Translations under genes and position numbers: made by a program
The notes under the pieces: model-generated
What the model saw: the letters and a program-made list of their open reading frames with translations, nothing else
Databases searched by the model: none
What the model was told of the DNA's origin: nothing
In this document: one piece after another, positions 8,530 to 17,889 of the stretch
How positions within the stretch are numbered: position 1 is the first letter of the stretch
Layout: each line of letters starts with the position of its first letter
NCBI RefSeq assembly: GCF_900086645.1
Contig: NZ_LT576451.1
Coordinates: 1,178,001-1,242,000, forward strand
DNA from: Curtobacterium sp. 9128
Lineage (GTDB): Bacteria; Actinomycetota; Actinomycetes; Actinomycetales; Microbacteriaceae
Direction: 5' to 3'
Length of the DNA: 64,000 bases

Positions 8530-9784
8530 CGTCTTGCGGCCGCGACTGCCCTCGGTCAGGGGCGGGACGGACTCGGCACTCGACCCGCACGACCGCGGCG
8601 CGACGCGCCTCGTCGCGTTCGCACTCCTGCTCGTGCTCTACTACCTCTCGTACCGGTACCCGTTGCAGATCAACTCGTCGACGACGAGCCCGTCCTACAG
8701 CGACACTCCGTCGAGCCTGCAAGCTGCGAAGTACCTGCTCTACGCGGTGCTGGTCGGTCTGACCGTCCTCTACTTCGGAACATCTCGATCCGTCAGGTCC
8801 TTCGCGCGGACCACTGTTCCGCCAGCGATCGTGCTCGGCGCAGCGAGCGTCGCAGTCTGGCCGGTCGCGCAGGCGATCCTCTTCAAGCGCCCTGACCTTG
8901 TCGAGAACGGCATCTTCTTCTCACTCAGCGTCGTGGTGCTCCTCGCAGCGCCGGTCATCCAACCGGCACCCGTCGTCCGGGTGCTGCAGTGGTTCACCGT
9001 CATCGCCATCGTCGTGAACGGGATACAGGTCCTCCTCTACCTGGCGATCGGCCGACTTCCTGCCCTCGCCTACGAAGGAACCATCTCGATCCGGTTCGGA
9101 TCCCTCTGGGACGATCCGAACGGATTCGCGATCGCGATCGCCTTCGTGCTCCCGATCGCTGCGCTCGGCTTCAGGCGGTTCCGGATCCCGATCGTCCTGC
9201 TGCTCCTCGGCTCGTTGCTCCTCACCCAGTCCGTCACCGGGGTCGTGTCGACCCTCGCGGCGCTGGTGATCGTCTGGGTACTGCAACTCAAGGTCTCGTC
9301 GACATGGATCCCGGCGCTCCTCGTCGTGATCGCGGCCGGCGCTGCTGTGCAGGTTGCTTCGCTGGTGTCGAACCCGGTCGTCGAGTCCTTCGTCCAGGGC
9401 AAGGCCGGAAGCGTGCAGGGTCACCTCAACGCGTTCTCGGTCCTCTCCGATCTGGGCGCAGGTCAGCTCTCCGGGTTCGACCCGATGGCCGTCACGGTGG
9501 AGAGCGGCTACGTGGACATGATCGGTACCGAGGGCGTCGTCTACACCCTGATCTACGTCGTGATCCTCCTCGCCTTGCTCGTCCGGTCGATGCGCAATGC
9601 TCGTGCCTCGGTGATCGGCGGCCCCGGGCGCGCCCTGCACTTCGCATCCGCGACACTCTCCGTTGCGATGCTCGTCGGGCTCACGAACCTGCCCCTGCAG
9701 TCGGTCTTCCCACTGAACGCCCTCGTCGCGATCTCGCTGATCATCGAGTTCTGCGCTGAGCCCAGATCGGAGGTCTTGCGGTGA
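8522..9784 (+). CDS. Wzy-like polysaccharide polymerase
   Basis: This 420-residue polytopic protein has roughly ten to twelve hydrophobic helices, beginning LVAFALLLVLYYLSYRY after a cytoplasmic N-terminus of about 30 residues. A hydrophilic stretch near the C-terminal third (VVESFVQGKAGSVQGHLNAF) fits the large external loop of O-antigen polymerase/ligase proteins. The family has little sequence conservation, so the call rests on topology plus location among glycosyltransferases and a flippase. It would join repeat units on the outer face of the membrane. The ATG at 8522 overlaps the previous gene by eight bases, and its stop overlaps the next GTG by four. Confidence 0.75.
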   Translation: MADVLRPRLPSVRGGTDSALDPHDRGATRLVAFALLLVLYYLSYRYPLQINSSTTSPSYSDTPSSLQAAKYLLYAVLVGLTVLYFGTSRSVRSFARTTVPPAIVLGAASVAVWPVAQAILFKRPDLVENGIFFSLSVVVLLAAPVIQPAPVVRVLQWFTVIAIVVNGIQVLLYLAIGRLPALAYEGTISIRFGSLWDDPNGFAIAIAFVLPIAALGFRRFRIPIVLLLLGSLLLTQSVTGVVSTLAALVIVWVLQLKVSSTWIPALLVVIAAGAAVQVASLVSNPVVESFVQGKAGSVQGHLNAFSVLSDLGAGQLSGFDPMAVTVESGYVDMIGTEGVVYTLIYVVILLALLVRSMRNARASVIGGPGRALHFASATLSVAMLVGLTNLPLQSVFPLNALVAISLIIEFCAEPRSEVLR

Positions 9785-10716
9785 ACCCGGTTCTCGACGG
9801 CAGATGGAGAGGGCATTTCGGCATCGCCCGGTTCGGCCGGGAAGTGCTTCGGAGGCTTCCGTCCGAATGGCCGCGACTCGATTCAGGGTCGCCATGGTCG
9901 CCGTTCCAGGGCGTGTCGAAGACCCGGTACTCGCCGGGATTCAACGTGTCACTGAGCCGGCGACAGATCCTCACCGTCCACGACCTCATCCACCTGGACG
10001 AGCCCGCTGAAGCATCGAGGGCCAAGTCTGCGTACTACGAGAGCGTGCTCAAACCAGCGATACGTCGGACCGGAATCGTCCACACCGTCTCCGAGTACTC
10101 CAAGCGGCGTATCGAGACGTGGCTTGCTGACGACAAGGTGCGGGTCGTGAACGTCGGGAACTCCGTGGACGTCGGTGTGTTCGGGGCGCTGGAACGGCGA
10201 GCACGACAGGAGGAATTCCTCTACGTGGGAAACCTCAAGCCGCACAAGAACGCGCGAGTGCTCTGGGAGGCCCTCCGCCAGCGCCCGGACTACCGGCTCA
10301 CCGTCGTCACTGGCGACGGCGCCCAGGCGCGCCGTTGGACGGACGAGAGCGGCCTCGGGGAACAAGTGTCTGTCCGGACAGGCATGACGGATTCCGAACT
10401 CGCCGGCTTGTACGCCACTTCTGCGGGCCTGGTCTTCCCGTCGAAACTCGAGGGGTTCGGGCTCCCCGCTCTCGAAGCGCGTGTCGGCCGGGTACCGGTG
10501 GCCTTCGCTGCGAGCTGCGCGGTGGTCGGGGAGACAGTCGGCGAGTGCGGGGTGGGAGTCGTCGACGACGAGTCTCCGAGCGCTTGGGCCGAGAGCATGG
10601 ACCAGCTGGCCGGTGGCGAGTGGAGCGGGACGTTCGCCCGAGCGTCCACACCGATCTCCTGGGACGAGGTCGCCGCGAACGTCCAGCAATCGATAGAGAG
10701 TGAACTCAGTGCCTGA
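9781..10716 (+). CDS. GT4-family glycosyltransferase
   Basis: This 311-residue cytoplasmic enzyme begins at a GTG sharing four bases with the polymerase stop. Motifs include LTVHDLIHLDEP in the acceptor half, FLYVGNLKPHKNARVLWEAL at the start of the donor half, and GLVFPSKLEGFGLPALEARV carrying the EX7E-type catalytic region. It is shorter than usual (about 350-400) because the N-terminal domain is compact, but both domains appear present. It likely transfers one sugar of the repeat unit. It is not an obvious duplicate of the GT4 gene at 7.4 kb. Confidence 0.86.
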   Translation: MNPVLDGRWRGHFGIARFGREVLRRLPSEWPRLDSGSPWSPFQGVSKTRYSPGFNVSLSRRQILTVHDLIHLDEPAEASRAKSAYYESVLKPAIRRTGIVHTVSEYSKRRIETWLADDKVRVVNVGNSVDVGVFGALERRARQEEFLYVGNLKPHKNARVLWEALRQRPDYRLTVVTGDGAQARRWTDESGLGEQVSVRTGMTDSELAGLYATSAGLVFPSKLEGFGLPALEARVGRVPVAFAASCAVVGETVGECGVGVVDDESPSAWAESMDQLAGGEWSGTFARASTPISWDEVAANVQQSIESELSA

Positions 10717-11908
10717 ACCGACCGGCAAGGTGCTCTACTGCACCGTCGTCGCCCAGAACTACCTCCCACAAGCGCTCGCGCTCTACGCGAGCATCCAGGA
10801 GATCGAGCCTGACAAGGAACTCGTCATCCTGGTCGTGGACGGTGACCGTCGAGACCTCGAGCAGGGCCGTCCGGGATTGCGTGTCGTGACCACCGAGGTA
10901 CTCGGCCTGTCCGAGCGCCAGGTCCTGGAGCTCGCGGCGATCTACGACGTCGTCGAGTTCTCGACCTCCGTGAAGCCACTGTTCTTCAAGGCCCTCCTCG
11001 AGGAAGCGCCCACGGTCGTCTACCTCGATCCCGACATGATGGTCGTCTCGCCGCTCGCGGAGCTGGAGGGCTTGGTGGCGGAGCACGGCATCGTCCTCAC
11101 ACCGCACTTCCTCCAACCGATCGAGCGATCCGTGGACCACATCACCGAGGGACACGACCTCACGGTGGGGATCTTCAACCTGGGCTTCTGCGCTGTCGGG
11201 CGATCTGCGGTGCAGTTCCTCGACTGGTGGTGGTCGCACCTGGAGCGCGAGTGTCTGATCTACCCGCTCCTCGGGGTGTTCGTCGACCAGAAGTGGGTCG
11301 ACGTCGGAGCGAACTTCTTCGACGCGCACTCGTTGCGGCACGGCGGGTACAACGTCGGACCGTGGAACCTCCACGAACGTCGATTCCAAGCCGAGGGATC
11401 GGGATACGCACTCGACTCCGGTGACGACCTGCGGCTCCTGCACTTCAGCGGGTTCGATCCCTCGGACCCGGAAGCGATCAGCGTGCGGCTGTCGGTCGAC
11501 CTGCGCGAGGTCGGTGACGACTTCCCTGCGTTGCGCGAGGTCAGCCGGAAGTACGCCGGGCTCGTCAACTCCGCCCGCGGGATGCTCGGAGCGTCTCCGG
11601 AATACGGATTCGCACGGGATGCGGACGGCGGTGTCCTGACCAAGCGGACGCGTCGCACGTACCGGAAGCACCTGCTGGGCATGCCGATGGGGCGGACGCT
11701 CCCTTCTCCGTTCATCGGCAGCGAGTCCGCTCGGTTCCGAGCGTGGAAGCGCCGCGCCATCGGGGCGCGGATCGGACTGACGATCGGTGACGCCTCCCTT
11801 GCGGTCAAGTACTCGTTCCCCGATGAGTTCGCAGTGTTCAAAGCCCGCGTGCCGGGCTTCGGCGCGATCCGGAAGCGACTCCTGGACGCTGGCAGGGTCC
11901 GGCGATGA
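10709..11908 (+). CDS. GT8-like glycosyltransferase
   Basis: This 399-residue protein has a GT-A fold. It opens KVLYCTVVAQNYLPQALALY, typical of GT8 and related families, and holds a DxD-type metal/nucleotide site in VVYLDPDMMVVSPL. NLGFCAVGR follows, as in retaining glycosyltransferases of this group. The GTG at 10709 is preferred because GAGAG stands eight bases before it; a GTG at 10700 would add three residues. Its start overlaps the previous gene by eight bases and its stop overlaps the next by four. The C-terminal third (from about residue 290) is basic and may bind the membrane. Sugar specificity is unknown. Confidence 0.8.
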   Translation: MPEPTGKVLYCTVVAQNYLPQALALYASIQEIEPDKELVILVVDGDRRDLEQGRPGLRVVTTEVLGLSERQVLELAAIYDVVEFSTSVKPLFFKALLEEAPTVVYLDPDMMVVSPLAELEGLVAEHGIVLTPHFLQPIERSVDHITEGHDLTVGIFNLGFCAVGRSAVQFLDWWWSHLERECLIYPLLGVFVDQKWVDVGANFFDAHSLRHGGYNVGPWNLHERRFQAEGSGYALDSGDDLRLLHFSGFDPSDPEAISVRLSVDLREVGDDFPALREVSRKYAGLVNSARGMLGASPEYGFARDADGGVLTKRTRRTYRKHLLGMPMGRTLPSPFIGSESARFRAWKRRAIGARIGLTIGDASLAVKYSFPDEFAVFKARVPGFGAIRKRLLDAGRVRR

Positions 11909-12819
11909 GTGCTCGTTCCACCGTCGCGGTCATGCCCGTGTACGACCCCGGCGAGGGTTTGCACGAGCGCGTCGCGGACCTCCGGCGCCAAGTAGCCGCG
12001 GTTGTGGTCGTCGATGACGGATCGCGCAAGCCGGTGGGGCAACTGAACGGGATCCCCGGTGTCGTCCTCCAGACCCAGGGCAACGCAGGGATCGCCGCCG
12101 CCCTCAACGCCGGCATCCGCAGGGCGCGTACGGAGGTGCCCGATCTCGGGTACGTCCTGACCGTCGACCAGGACTCGGAGCTCGGCGCGGACTACGTCGC
12201 CGCATCGATCCGAGCGATGACGGCCGCGCGAGCCCATGGACTCGACGTGGTCGCGACGGCGGCAGATCAGTACAACGACAGGCGAGCGGCGGCGGACGGC
12301 CGTGTGAGCGGACTCCGAACGGCCCTCCAGGTCGCGCAGTCCGGGATGCTCTTCTCGATGGAGGGCCTCGACCGGATCGGACTGTTCGACGAGTCCCTCG
12401 TGATCGATGCGGTCGAGACGGACTGGGTGCTCCGTGCGCGTCGACGAGGTGGACTCGTCGTCCTCGCAGACGGTGCCTCGATGCTCCATCCGGTCGGAGA
12501 TCCGATGCCGATCACGATTGGGGGCCGCCCCGTCCGTATCGGCGGACGGACGCGCTCGTACTCCCACCACTCGCCCCTTCGGCGCTACTACATCACGAGG
12601 AATCGGTTGCTCGTCTACCCGCGGTTCACGCAGGTGGCCCTGCGGTGGCTTGTCCGCGACACGCTCGCTGAGAGCAAGACGCTCGCCGTGTCGCTCGTGC
12701 TCGGTCCTGGCAGGTCGAAGCAGGCGCTCGGGACGGCGATCGGCATCGTGCACGGTGCCCTCGGCGTGCGTGGGAAAGCGGCACCGTCGTTGCAGCGCAC
12801 GTTGTCTGATCGGCGATGA
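11905..12819 (+). CDS. GT2-family glycosyltransferase, rhamnosyltransferase-like
   Basis: This 304-residue GT-A enzyme has VAVMPVYDPGEGL at its start, the nucleotide-binding VVVVDDGSRKPV, NAGIAAALNAGIRRA and the DxD-type site LTVDQDSELG. A later FDESLVIDAVETDWVLRARR supplies the acceptor-side acidic motif of RfbF/WbbL-like rhamnosyltransferases. The ending is basic with hydrophobic patches, suggesting peripheral membrane association. The ATG overlaps the previous stop by four bases. The exact sugar is inferred only from general resemblance. Confidence 0.85.
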   Translation: MSARSTVAVMPVYDPGEGLHERVADLRRQVAAVVVVDDGSRKPVGQLNGIPGVVLQTQGNAGIAAALNAGIRRARTEVPDLGYVLTVDQDSELGADYVAASIRAMTAARAHGLDVVATAADQYNDRRAAADGRVSGLRTALQVAQSGMLFSMEGLDRIGLFDESLVIDAVETDWVLRARRRGGLVVLADGASMLHPVGDPMPITIGGRPVRIGGRTRSYSHHSPLRRYYITRNRLLVYPRFTQVALRWLVRDTLAESKTLAVSLVLGPGRSKQALGTAIGIVHGALGVRGKAAPSLQRTLSDRR

Positions 12820-14069
12820 TGGCTCCGGTGCGCTCCCGACACGTCCGGGTCGTGGGGACCTACGCAGCATCCGTCGCGGTCTCAGCCCTCGTCACGCTCA
12901 TCAGCATCCCGATCGTCATCGCCGTGGCCGGACCGTCGGCGTGGGCAGGTCTGGCAGCGGGACAGTCCATCGGAACCGGAGCCTCCGTGCTCATCGGTTT
13001 CGGGTGGGGGACCACGGGACCCACGGACGTCGCTCGGGCGGCCCCTGCCGAGCGTCCGCGGATCTACATCGAGTCGTACCGGGCACGGCTCCTGCTCACC
13101 CTGCCGATCGCGGTCCTCGCGGTACTCGTCACCGCGCTCGTCGTACCGTCCGCTCCGTGGGAATCGGCGCTCAACTGTGCCGCGTACGCGTGTACCGGCT
13201 TGCTCGCCGGATGGTTCTTCACCGGGACCGCGCAGCCTGGCAAGTTCGTCGCGTTGGACACTGCGCCTCGCGTGCTCGGGGGTGCAGCCGGCGTCGCGGC
13301 CGTCGCGATCGGCGCACCCCTGTTCTGGTATCCCGCGCTCCAGCTGGTCGGCATCCTGGTCGGGGTCGCTCTGTCCACCGTCACGATCGCAGGCATCCGT
13401 GGCGTGGCCGACGGTGTCCGTGTTCGTCGGTCGCTCACCGTCCTCCGAGGGCAGTCCGACGGACTGGTGCTGGCTCTCGTGTCGGCTGCGAATGCAGCGC
13501 TTCCCGCGATCCTCGTCGCGGGTCTGGTTCCGGCGGCGCTGCCCGCCTATGCACTCGCTGACAAGCTCCTGCGCTTCGGCACCACGGCGGCATCCCCCTT
13601 CGTCCAGTTCCTGCAGGGGTGGGTCCCGGGAAGCGGCCCTGACCGGGTGCGGAGCCGCGTGCGTCGAGCGGCGATCGTCGGCACCGCGCTCGTCGTCGTC
13701 GGCTCGGCGGCCTTCCTCGTCGTCGCCCCGTGGGCAGCCGATCTCCTCAGCCACGGCAGAATCCGGTTGCCCTGGGTGCTCGTCGCGGCGTTCGCTGCCG
13801 TGCTCGTGCTCCTGGTCGGCGCACAGGTTGTCGGTCTGGTGTGTCTGCTCGCTTTGGGAGCGGGCCGCCAGCTGGCGCGCTACACCCTGGTCGGCGGCAT
13901 CGCGACCGTGCCGCTCGTCGTCGTCGGGGTCCTTTCCTTCGGGGCCGTCGGCGCTGCGGCAGCGGTAGCGGTCGGTGAGCTCATCGCGTTCATCCCGCAG
14001 TGCGTCTTGCTCGTTCGGAAATCGCGTGGCCCTGTGTCTGTAGCCACCACGCCGACGTCGTCCTCCTAA
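12816..14069 (+). CDS. Wzx-like polysaccharide flippase
   Basis: This 417-residue polytopic protein has about twelve hydrophobic helices and few charged loops, starting VVGTYAASVAVSALVTLISI and ending in an Ala/Val-rich helix plus a short basic tail. Length, topology and position at the end of the glycosyltransferase run match the MATE/MVF-type exporters that flip lipid-linked repeat units outward. Sequence signatures are weak in this family, so context carries much of the call. Two adjacent ATG codons (12816 and 12819) are possible starts; both overlap the upstream gene. Its stop codon also forms part of the probable -10 box of the next gene. Confidence 0.78.
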   Translation: MMAPVRSRHVRVVGTYAASVAVSALVTLISIPIVIAVAGPSAWAGLAAGQSIGTGASVLIGFGWGTTGPTDVARAAPAERPRIYIESYRARLLLTLPIAVLAVLVTALVVPSAPWESALNCAAYACTGLLAGWFFTGTAQPGKFVALDTAPRVLGGAAGVAAVAIGAPLFWYPALQLVGILVGVALSTVTIAGIRGVADGVRVRRSLTVLRGQSDGLVLALVSAANAALPAILVAGLVPAALPAYALADKLLRFGTTAASPFVQFLQGWVPGSGPDRVRSRVRRAAIVGTALVVVGSAAFLVVAPWAADLLSHGRIRLPWVLVAAFAAVLVLLVGAQVVGLVCLLALGAGRQLARYTLVGGIATVPLVVVGVLSFGAVGAAAAVAVGELIAFIPQCVLLVRKSRGPVSVATTPTSSS

Positions 14070-14072
14070 GCT
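14067..14072 (+). promoter_or_regulatory. probable -10 box of a leaderless promoter (DUF4012 gene)
   Basis: TAAGCT lies six bases before the ATG at 14079 and overlaps the stop codon of the flippase gene. No Shine-Dalgarno sequence is present, suggesting that the DUF4012 gene can be transcribed apart from the operon. Confidence 0.5.
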
Positions 14073-14078
14073 GACTCC

Positions 14079-15893
14079 ATGTCGGACCTGCCCGAGTCCC
14101 GACGCGCCACCCGGCCCCGGAGGTCCCGACCTCGCTACGTCCTGTGGAGCGTCCTCGCTCTGATCCTCTTGCTGCTGCTCGCTGTGGCGTGGGTCGGTGT
14201 GCGCGGAGTCATGGCGAAGAACGCTCTCGAGACGTCTGTCTCGAAGGTCGACTCGTTGAAGACCGAGCTGAGCAGTGGTGACGCTACTGGCGCAGAGCGG
14301 ACAGCAACGGAACTCGAGCAGAGCGCTGCGCACGCGCGGTCCCTCACGGGCGATCCGGTGTGGCGTGCAGCGGAGGCCGTGCCGTTCTTCGGGACGAACC
14401 TCAGTGCCGTACGCCAGGTCTCGGTGATCGTCGACAACGTCGCGAAGGACGCAGTCCGCCCGGTCGCCGGTGTCGTCGGAGATGTCGACGTCGACGCGTT
14501 CAAGCCGACGAACGGCAAAGTCGACCTCGCACCCATCGTGAAGGCACAGCCCGCAGTGGCGAAGGCGACCACGACGCTCGCCGCGGCGTCGCGCGACGCC
14601 GACCGCATCGACACGAGCGGCACCCTGTCAGCGGTGACCGACGCCGTCAACCGGCTCCGAGCCTCCTTGTCGAGTGTTTCGACGCAGGCCGACACTGCGA
14701 ACCGCGCGGTCGCGCTGGCGCCGAGCATGCTCGGCGACGGTGGTGCGAAGCACTTCCTGGTGCTGTTCCAGAACAACGCGGAGCTGCGTGCCGGCGGTGG
14801 GATCCCCGGCGCGGTCGCCGAGCTGACGGTCGACGATGGCGCGATCTCGCTCGGGCGGCAGGCGTCGACGTCGGACTTCGCGATCGCCGACCAGCCGGTG
14901 CTGCCGCTCGCGACGGACACGCAGGGGCTGTACGGCGGGATCACGGGAGAGTACATCCAGGACGTCACCCTGACGCCGCGCTTCGAGACGTCGGCGCAAC
15001 TCGCGCGCGAGATGTGGAAGCAGAAGTACGGGGAAACGGTGGACGGTGTCCTCGCGATCGACCCGGTGACGCTCGGCTACATCCTCAAGGCGACGGGCCC
15101 GGTGCAACTCGCGACGGGGGACACCCTGACGTCGGACAACGCGGTGCAGCTGCTGCTGAGCGACGCGTACGCGAAGTACCCGGACCCGACGGTGCAGGAC
15201 GCGTTCTTCGCGTCGGCGGCGAGTGCCGTGTTCTCGAAAGTGTCCGAGGGCGGATTCGACCCGAAGGCGTTCATCGCTGCGCTGGGTACCGGTGTGGACG
15301 AGGGGCGGGTGCGCCTCTGGAGTGCGAACGCCGATGAGCAGGAGCAGCTCGCTGGCACGGCGGTGTCGGGAGACCTGCCGAGGAGCGACAAGGACACGCA
15401 GCGTTTCGGTGTGTACCTCAACGACGCGACCGGCGCGAAGATGGACTACTACCTCGACAAGACGGTCGGACTGGGCAGCCAGGTGTGCCGGAAGGACGGC
15501 CGTCCGACGTGGGTCGTCGAAGTCACGCTGAAGAACACCGCGCCAGCCGACGCGGCGACGAGCCTGCCCGAGTACGTGACCGGGGGCGGAGAGTACGGCG
15601 TCACACCCGGCGCGATCCGGACAAACGTCGCCGTGTACGCCCCCACTTCGGGTGTCTACGTCCAGGCCTCTCAGGACGGAAAGGTCGCGTCCCCACAGAC
15701 CGCAACGGACGGCAAGTACCCCGTCGCACAGTTCCAAACCCTGCTCTCACCTGGGGAAAGTACCACCTTGAAAGTGTCCTTCCTCGGCCCGGCCAGCGCA
15801 GCGCGCACCCCTGTCGACGTCACGAGCACACCAGGAATTAACGTGAACGATACGAAACACGTGGCAATTGACTGTGAAGACCCGGTAGGTTGA
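14079..15893 (+). CDS. DUF4012-domain membrane-anchored protein
   Basis: This 604-residue protein has a basic N-terminus, one transmembrane helix (about residues 23-45, YVLWSVLALILLLLLAVAWV) and a large extracytoplasmic part. An alpha-helical region (to ~210) is followed by the DUF4012 region with FLVLFQNNAELRAGGGIPGA and DVTLTPRFETSAQLAREMW. A resemblance to the LytR/CpsA/Psr (LCP) phosphotransferases that attach polymers to the wall is my inference from fold and location. No catalytic residues can be assigned. The gene follows the flippase by nine bases, so a role in the last stage of exopolysaccharide export or attachment fits. The final third is Thr/Ser/Ala-rich. Confidence 0.82.
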   Translation: MSDLPESRRATRPRRSRPRYVLWSVLALILLLLLAVAWVGVRGVMAKNALETSVSKVDSLKTELSSGDATGAERTATELEQSAAHARSLTGDPVWRAAEAVPFFGTNLSAVRQVSVIVDNVAKDAVRPVAGVVGDVDVDAFKPTNGKVDLAPIVKAQPAVAKATTTLAAASRDADRIDTSGTLSAVTDAVNRLRASLSSVSTQADTANRAVALAPSMLGDGGAKHFLVLFQNNAELRAGGGIPGAVAELTVDDGAISLGRQASTSDFAIADQPVLPLATDTQGLYGGITGEYIQDVTLTPRFETSAQLAREMWKQKYGETVDGVLAIDPVTLGYILKATGPVQLATGDTLTSDNAVQLLLSDAYAKYPDPTVQDAFFASAASAVFSKVSEGGFDPKAFIAALGTGVDEGRVRLWSANADEQEQLAGTAVSGDLPRSDKDTQRFGVYLNDATGAKMDYYLDKTVGLGSQVCRKDGRPTWVVEVTLKNTAPADAATSLPEYVTGGGEYGVTPGAIRTNVAVYAPTSGVYVQASQDGKVASPQTATDGKYPVAQFQTLLSPGESTTLKVSFLGPASAARTPVDVTSTPGINVNDTKHVAIDCEDPVG

Positions 15894-15975
15894 GACAACT
15901 TCGCCATAGCGACTGCATGGAGTTCCGGGCAGACCCGCATCGTCCTCGCGAAGCCATAGTTCTCAGGGGAGCCTC

Positions 15976-16521
15976 ATGAAGAAGATCATCGCTGCCATCG
16001 TGCTCGCGTCCGCGGCACTGATCGCCACGCCGGCCGCCGCCAACGCTGCGGGTTACGTCCCGGCCTCGAATGTCTCGGTCTCCGGTTCCGCCGTGGCCGG
16101 TGGCACCGCGACCGTCGGCTTCGCGGCCGGCTCCTTCATCGCCGACGAGACCGTCACGGTATCCGTCACGGGTGCTGGCGCCGCCACGCTCGGCGCGCTG
16201 CCGACCACGACCGTCTCGAAGACCTACGTGGCCTCCTCGACCGGTGCCGCGACCGTCCGCGTGACGCTCCCGGCCGGCGCTTCGGGTACCTACTCGCTCA
16301 CCGCGACCGGCGCCACGTCGGGCAACGTCGCGACCACGGCGCTCACTGTCGTCCCGGCCGACGGCGCTGCTGCGACCGCTGCCTCGGGTAACGGCACGCT
16401 CGCCTTCACCGGTGGCACCATCTCCGCGCTGGCCCTCTGGGTCGCCGGTGGGGCCGTCGTCCTCGGCGGTGGCCTCCTCGCGGTGCGCACCTCGGTGCGT
16501 CGCCAGCGCACGGCTGCCTGA
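15976..16521 (+). CDS. small secreted protein with an LAFTG sortase signal
   Basis: This 181-residue protein begins with a classic signal peptide (MKKIIAAIVLASAALIATPA, cleavage likely after NAA near residue 25). The body is almost entirely Thr, Ala, Val, Ser and Gly in beta-rich spacing, like an Ig-like domain. The C-terminus is a wall-sorting signal: LAFTG at about 142-146, a hydrophobic helix, then RTSVRRQR. LAxTG is the motif of class E sortases in high-GC actinobacteria. AGGGGAG precedes the ATG. It lies 82 bases after the DUF4012 gene and ends at a strong hairpin. It shares its LAFTG motif with the giant protein at 19 kb. No sortase gene is in the window. Confidence 0.85.
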   Translation: MKKIIAAIVLASAALIATPAAANAAGYVPASNVSVSGSAVAGGTATVGFAAGSFIADETVTVSVTGAGAATLGALPTTTVSKTYVASSTGAATVRVTLPAGASGTYSLTATGATSGNVATTALTVVPADGAAATAASGNGTLAFTGGTISALALWVAGGAVVLGGGLLAVRTSVRRQRTAA

Positions 16522-16530
16522 CCTCTGCTT

Positions 16531-16578
16531 GACACCACAAGGCCCCCGGAGCGTCCGCTCCGGGGGCCTTGTGGTGTC
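16531..16578 (+). terminator. strong intrinsic terminator hairpin
   Basis: A 23-base arm beginning GACACCACAAGGCCCCCGG is followed by two bases and its perfect reverse complement, starting ten bases after the stop of the LAFTG protein. It marks the 3' end of the exopolysaccharide/surface transcript. No T-run follows, as is common in actinobacteria. Confidence 0.9.
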
Positions 16579-16619
16579 CTCACGATCGCATCTGCCCTGC
16601 CCAACCGAAACGAGCGGCG

Positions 16620-17813
16620 ATGACCAACACCACTTTGCCGCGAAACGGCGTGCTGTCCGACGTGAGCATGCCCTCGACCACGGGACGTATCGCTTCGTTG
16701 CTCGGGCTGCGAGGCATCGCCGCACTCGTCGTCGTGATCCATCACTGCATGCTCCGCTTCCCGATCTACACGTCCACCTACTCGGAGCCCGCAGCCGTCC
16801 CTTCGGGCCATCCGCTCGCATGGCTGATGGTGCACACGCCGCTCCACCTCGTGTGGGGCGGAGGAGAGGCCGTGTTCGTGTTCTTCGTGTTGAGCGGCCT
16901 CGTGCTGACGCTCCCCGTCCTCCGGTCGGCGAAGTTCCGCTGGATCGCCTACTACCCAGCACGGCTCATCCGGCTCTACCTGCCCGTGTGGGTCGCGATC
17001 GCGTGGGCACTGAGCTTGTTCCTGCTGACCCGATCGATCGATCCTGCCGCGGGCGCAGCATGGACCAGTGAACGTGGCACGACCATCGACGTCAGACAGC
17101 TCATCGAGCGGTCGATTTTCCTCCACGACTCGAACTTCTACAACGGACCGCTCTGGTCGATCGTGTGGGAGGTGCTCTTCTCCCTGCTACTCCCGCTGTA
17201 CGTACTGGTGATCGTCCGGTTCCGGATCGGTTGGGGCTGGAAGCTCGCCGCATCCCTCGCCGCAACGACCGTCGGCGCCTACCTGCGCAGTTCCCACCCA
17301 CCGATCGGGAACCTGCTCCTTTTCATGTCGATGTTCGCCGTAGGGGTCCTCATGGCGGCTCATCTCGACGACCTCCGGACGCTGGCCGAACAGATCGCCC
17401 GCAGCAGGCGACCGAACCTGGTCTGGACCCTCGTGCTCGCGGTCAGTCTTCTCGGCCTCTGCACCTACTGGTTCGCGCTCCTCACGACTGGCAACATGCA
17501 CTTCCTCGACATGACCGACACGGTGCAACTCGTCGGTGCGGCCGGACTGGTCTTCGTCGTGATTTTTGATCGACGACTGCGTCACGCCCTGGAATCCAGA
17601 GTGGTCCTGCTGCTCGGGACCGTGTCGTTCAGCCTTTACCTCGTGCACGACCCGATCATTGCGACGGTCGACTACCTCGGTGGTAACCGGGCGATCGACT
17701 TCCTCGTCGGCATCCCGGTGTCACTCGCCGTCGCGACGGCGTTCTACTGGTCGGTTGAGCGTCCGAGCCACAAGCTGGCACGGTGGGTGGCGCGTATTGT
17801 CCCGTCGCAATGA
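16620..17813 (+). CDS. acyltransferase-3 family membrane protein
   Basis: This 397-residue protein has about ten transmembrane helices. The opening SLLGLRGIAALVVVIHHCML carries the conserved R and H of the acyltransferase-3 (OafA/NodX) family, and FVFFVLSGLVLTLPVL follows. GPLWSIVWEVLFSLLLPLY in the middle and YLVHDPII near the end are further family motifs. Such proteins transfer acetyl or other acyl groups to carbohydrates on the outer face, so modification of the neighbouring exopolysaccharide or of wall polymers is a reasonable inference. It lies beyond the terminator and so has its own promoter. The start at 16620 has only weak GAGCGG upstream. Confidence 0.87.
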   Translation: MTNTTLPRNGVLSDVSMPSTTGRIASLLGLRGIAALVVVIHHCMLRFPIYTSTYSEPAAVPSGHPLAWLMVHTPLHLVWGGGEAVFVFFVLSGLVLTLPVLRSAKFRWIAYYPARLIRLYLPVWVAIAWALSLFLLTRSIDPAAGAAWTSERGTTIDVRQLIERSIFLHDSNFYNGPLWSIVWEVLFSLLLPLYVLVIVRFRIGWGWKLAASLAATTVGAYLRSSHPPIGNLLLFMSMFAVGVLMAAHLDDLRTLAEQIARSRRPNLVWTLVLAVSLLGLCTYWFALLTTGNMHFLDMTDTVQLVGAAGLVFVVIFDRRLRHALESRVVLLLGTVSFSLYLVHDPIIATVDYLGGNRAIDFLVGIPVSLAVATAFYWSVERPSHKLARWVARIVPSQ

Positions 17814-17889
17814 GCCGATTTGCGGGGCGGACGGGTGGTCAGTGCTTGCTCTGACGCGATGGCGCCGACCGGGCACGCGACAAAGTCGA

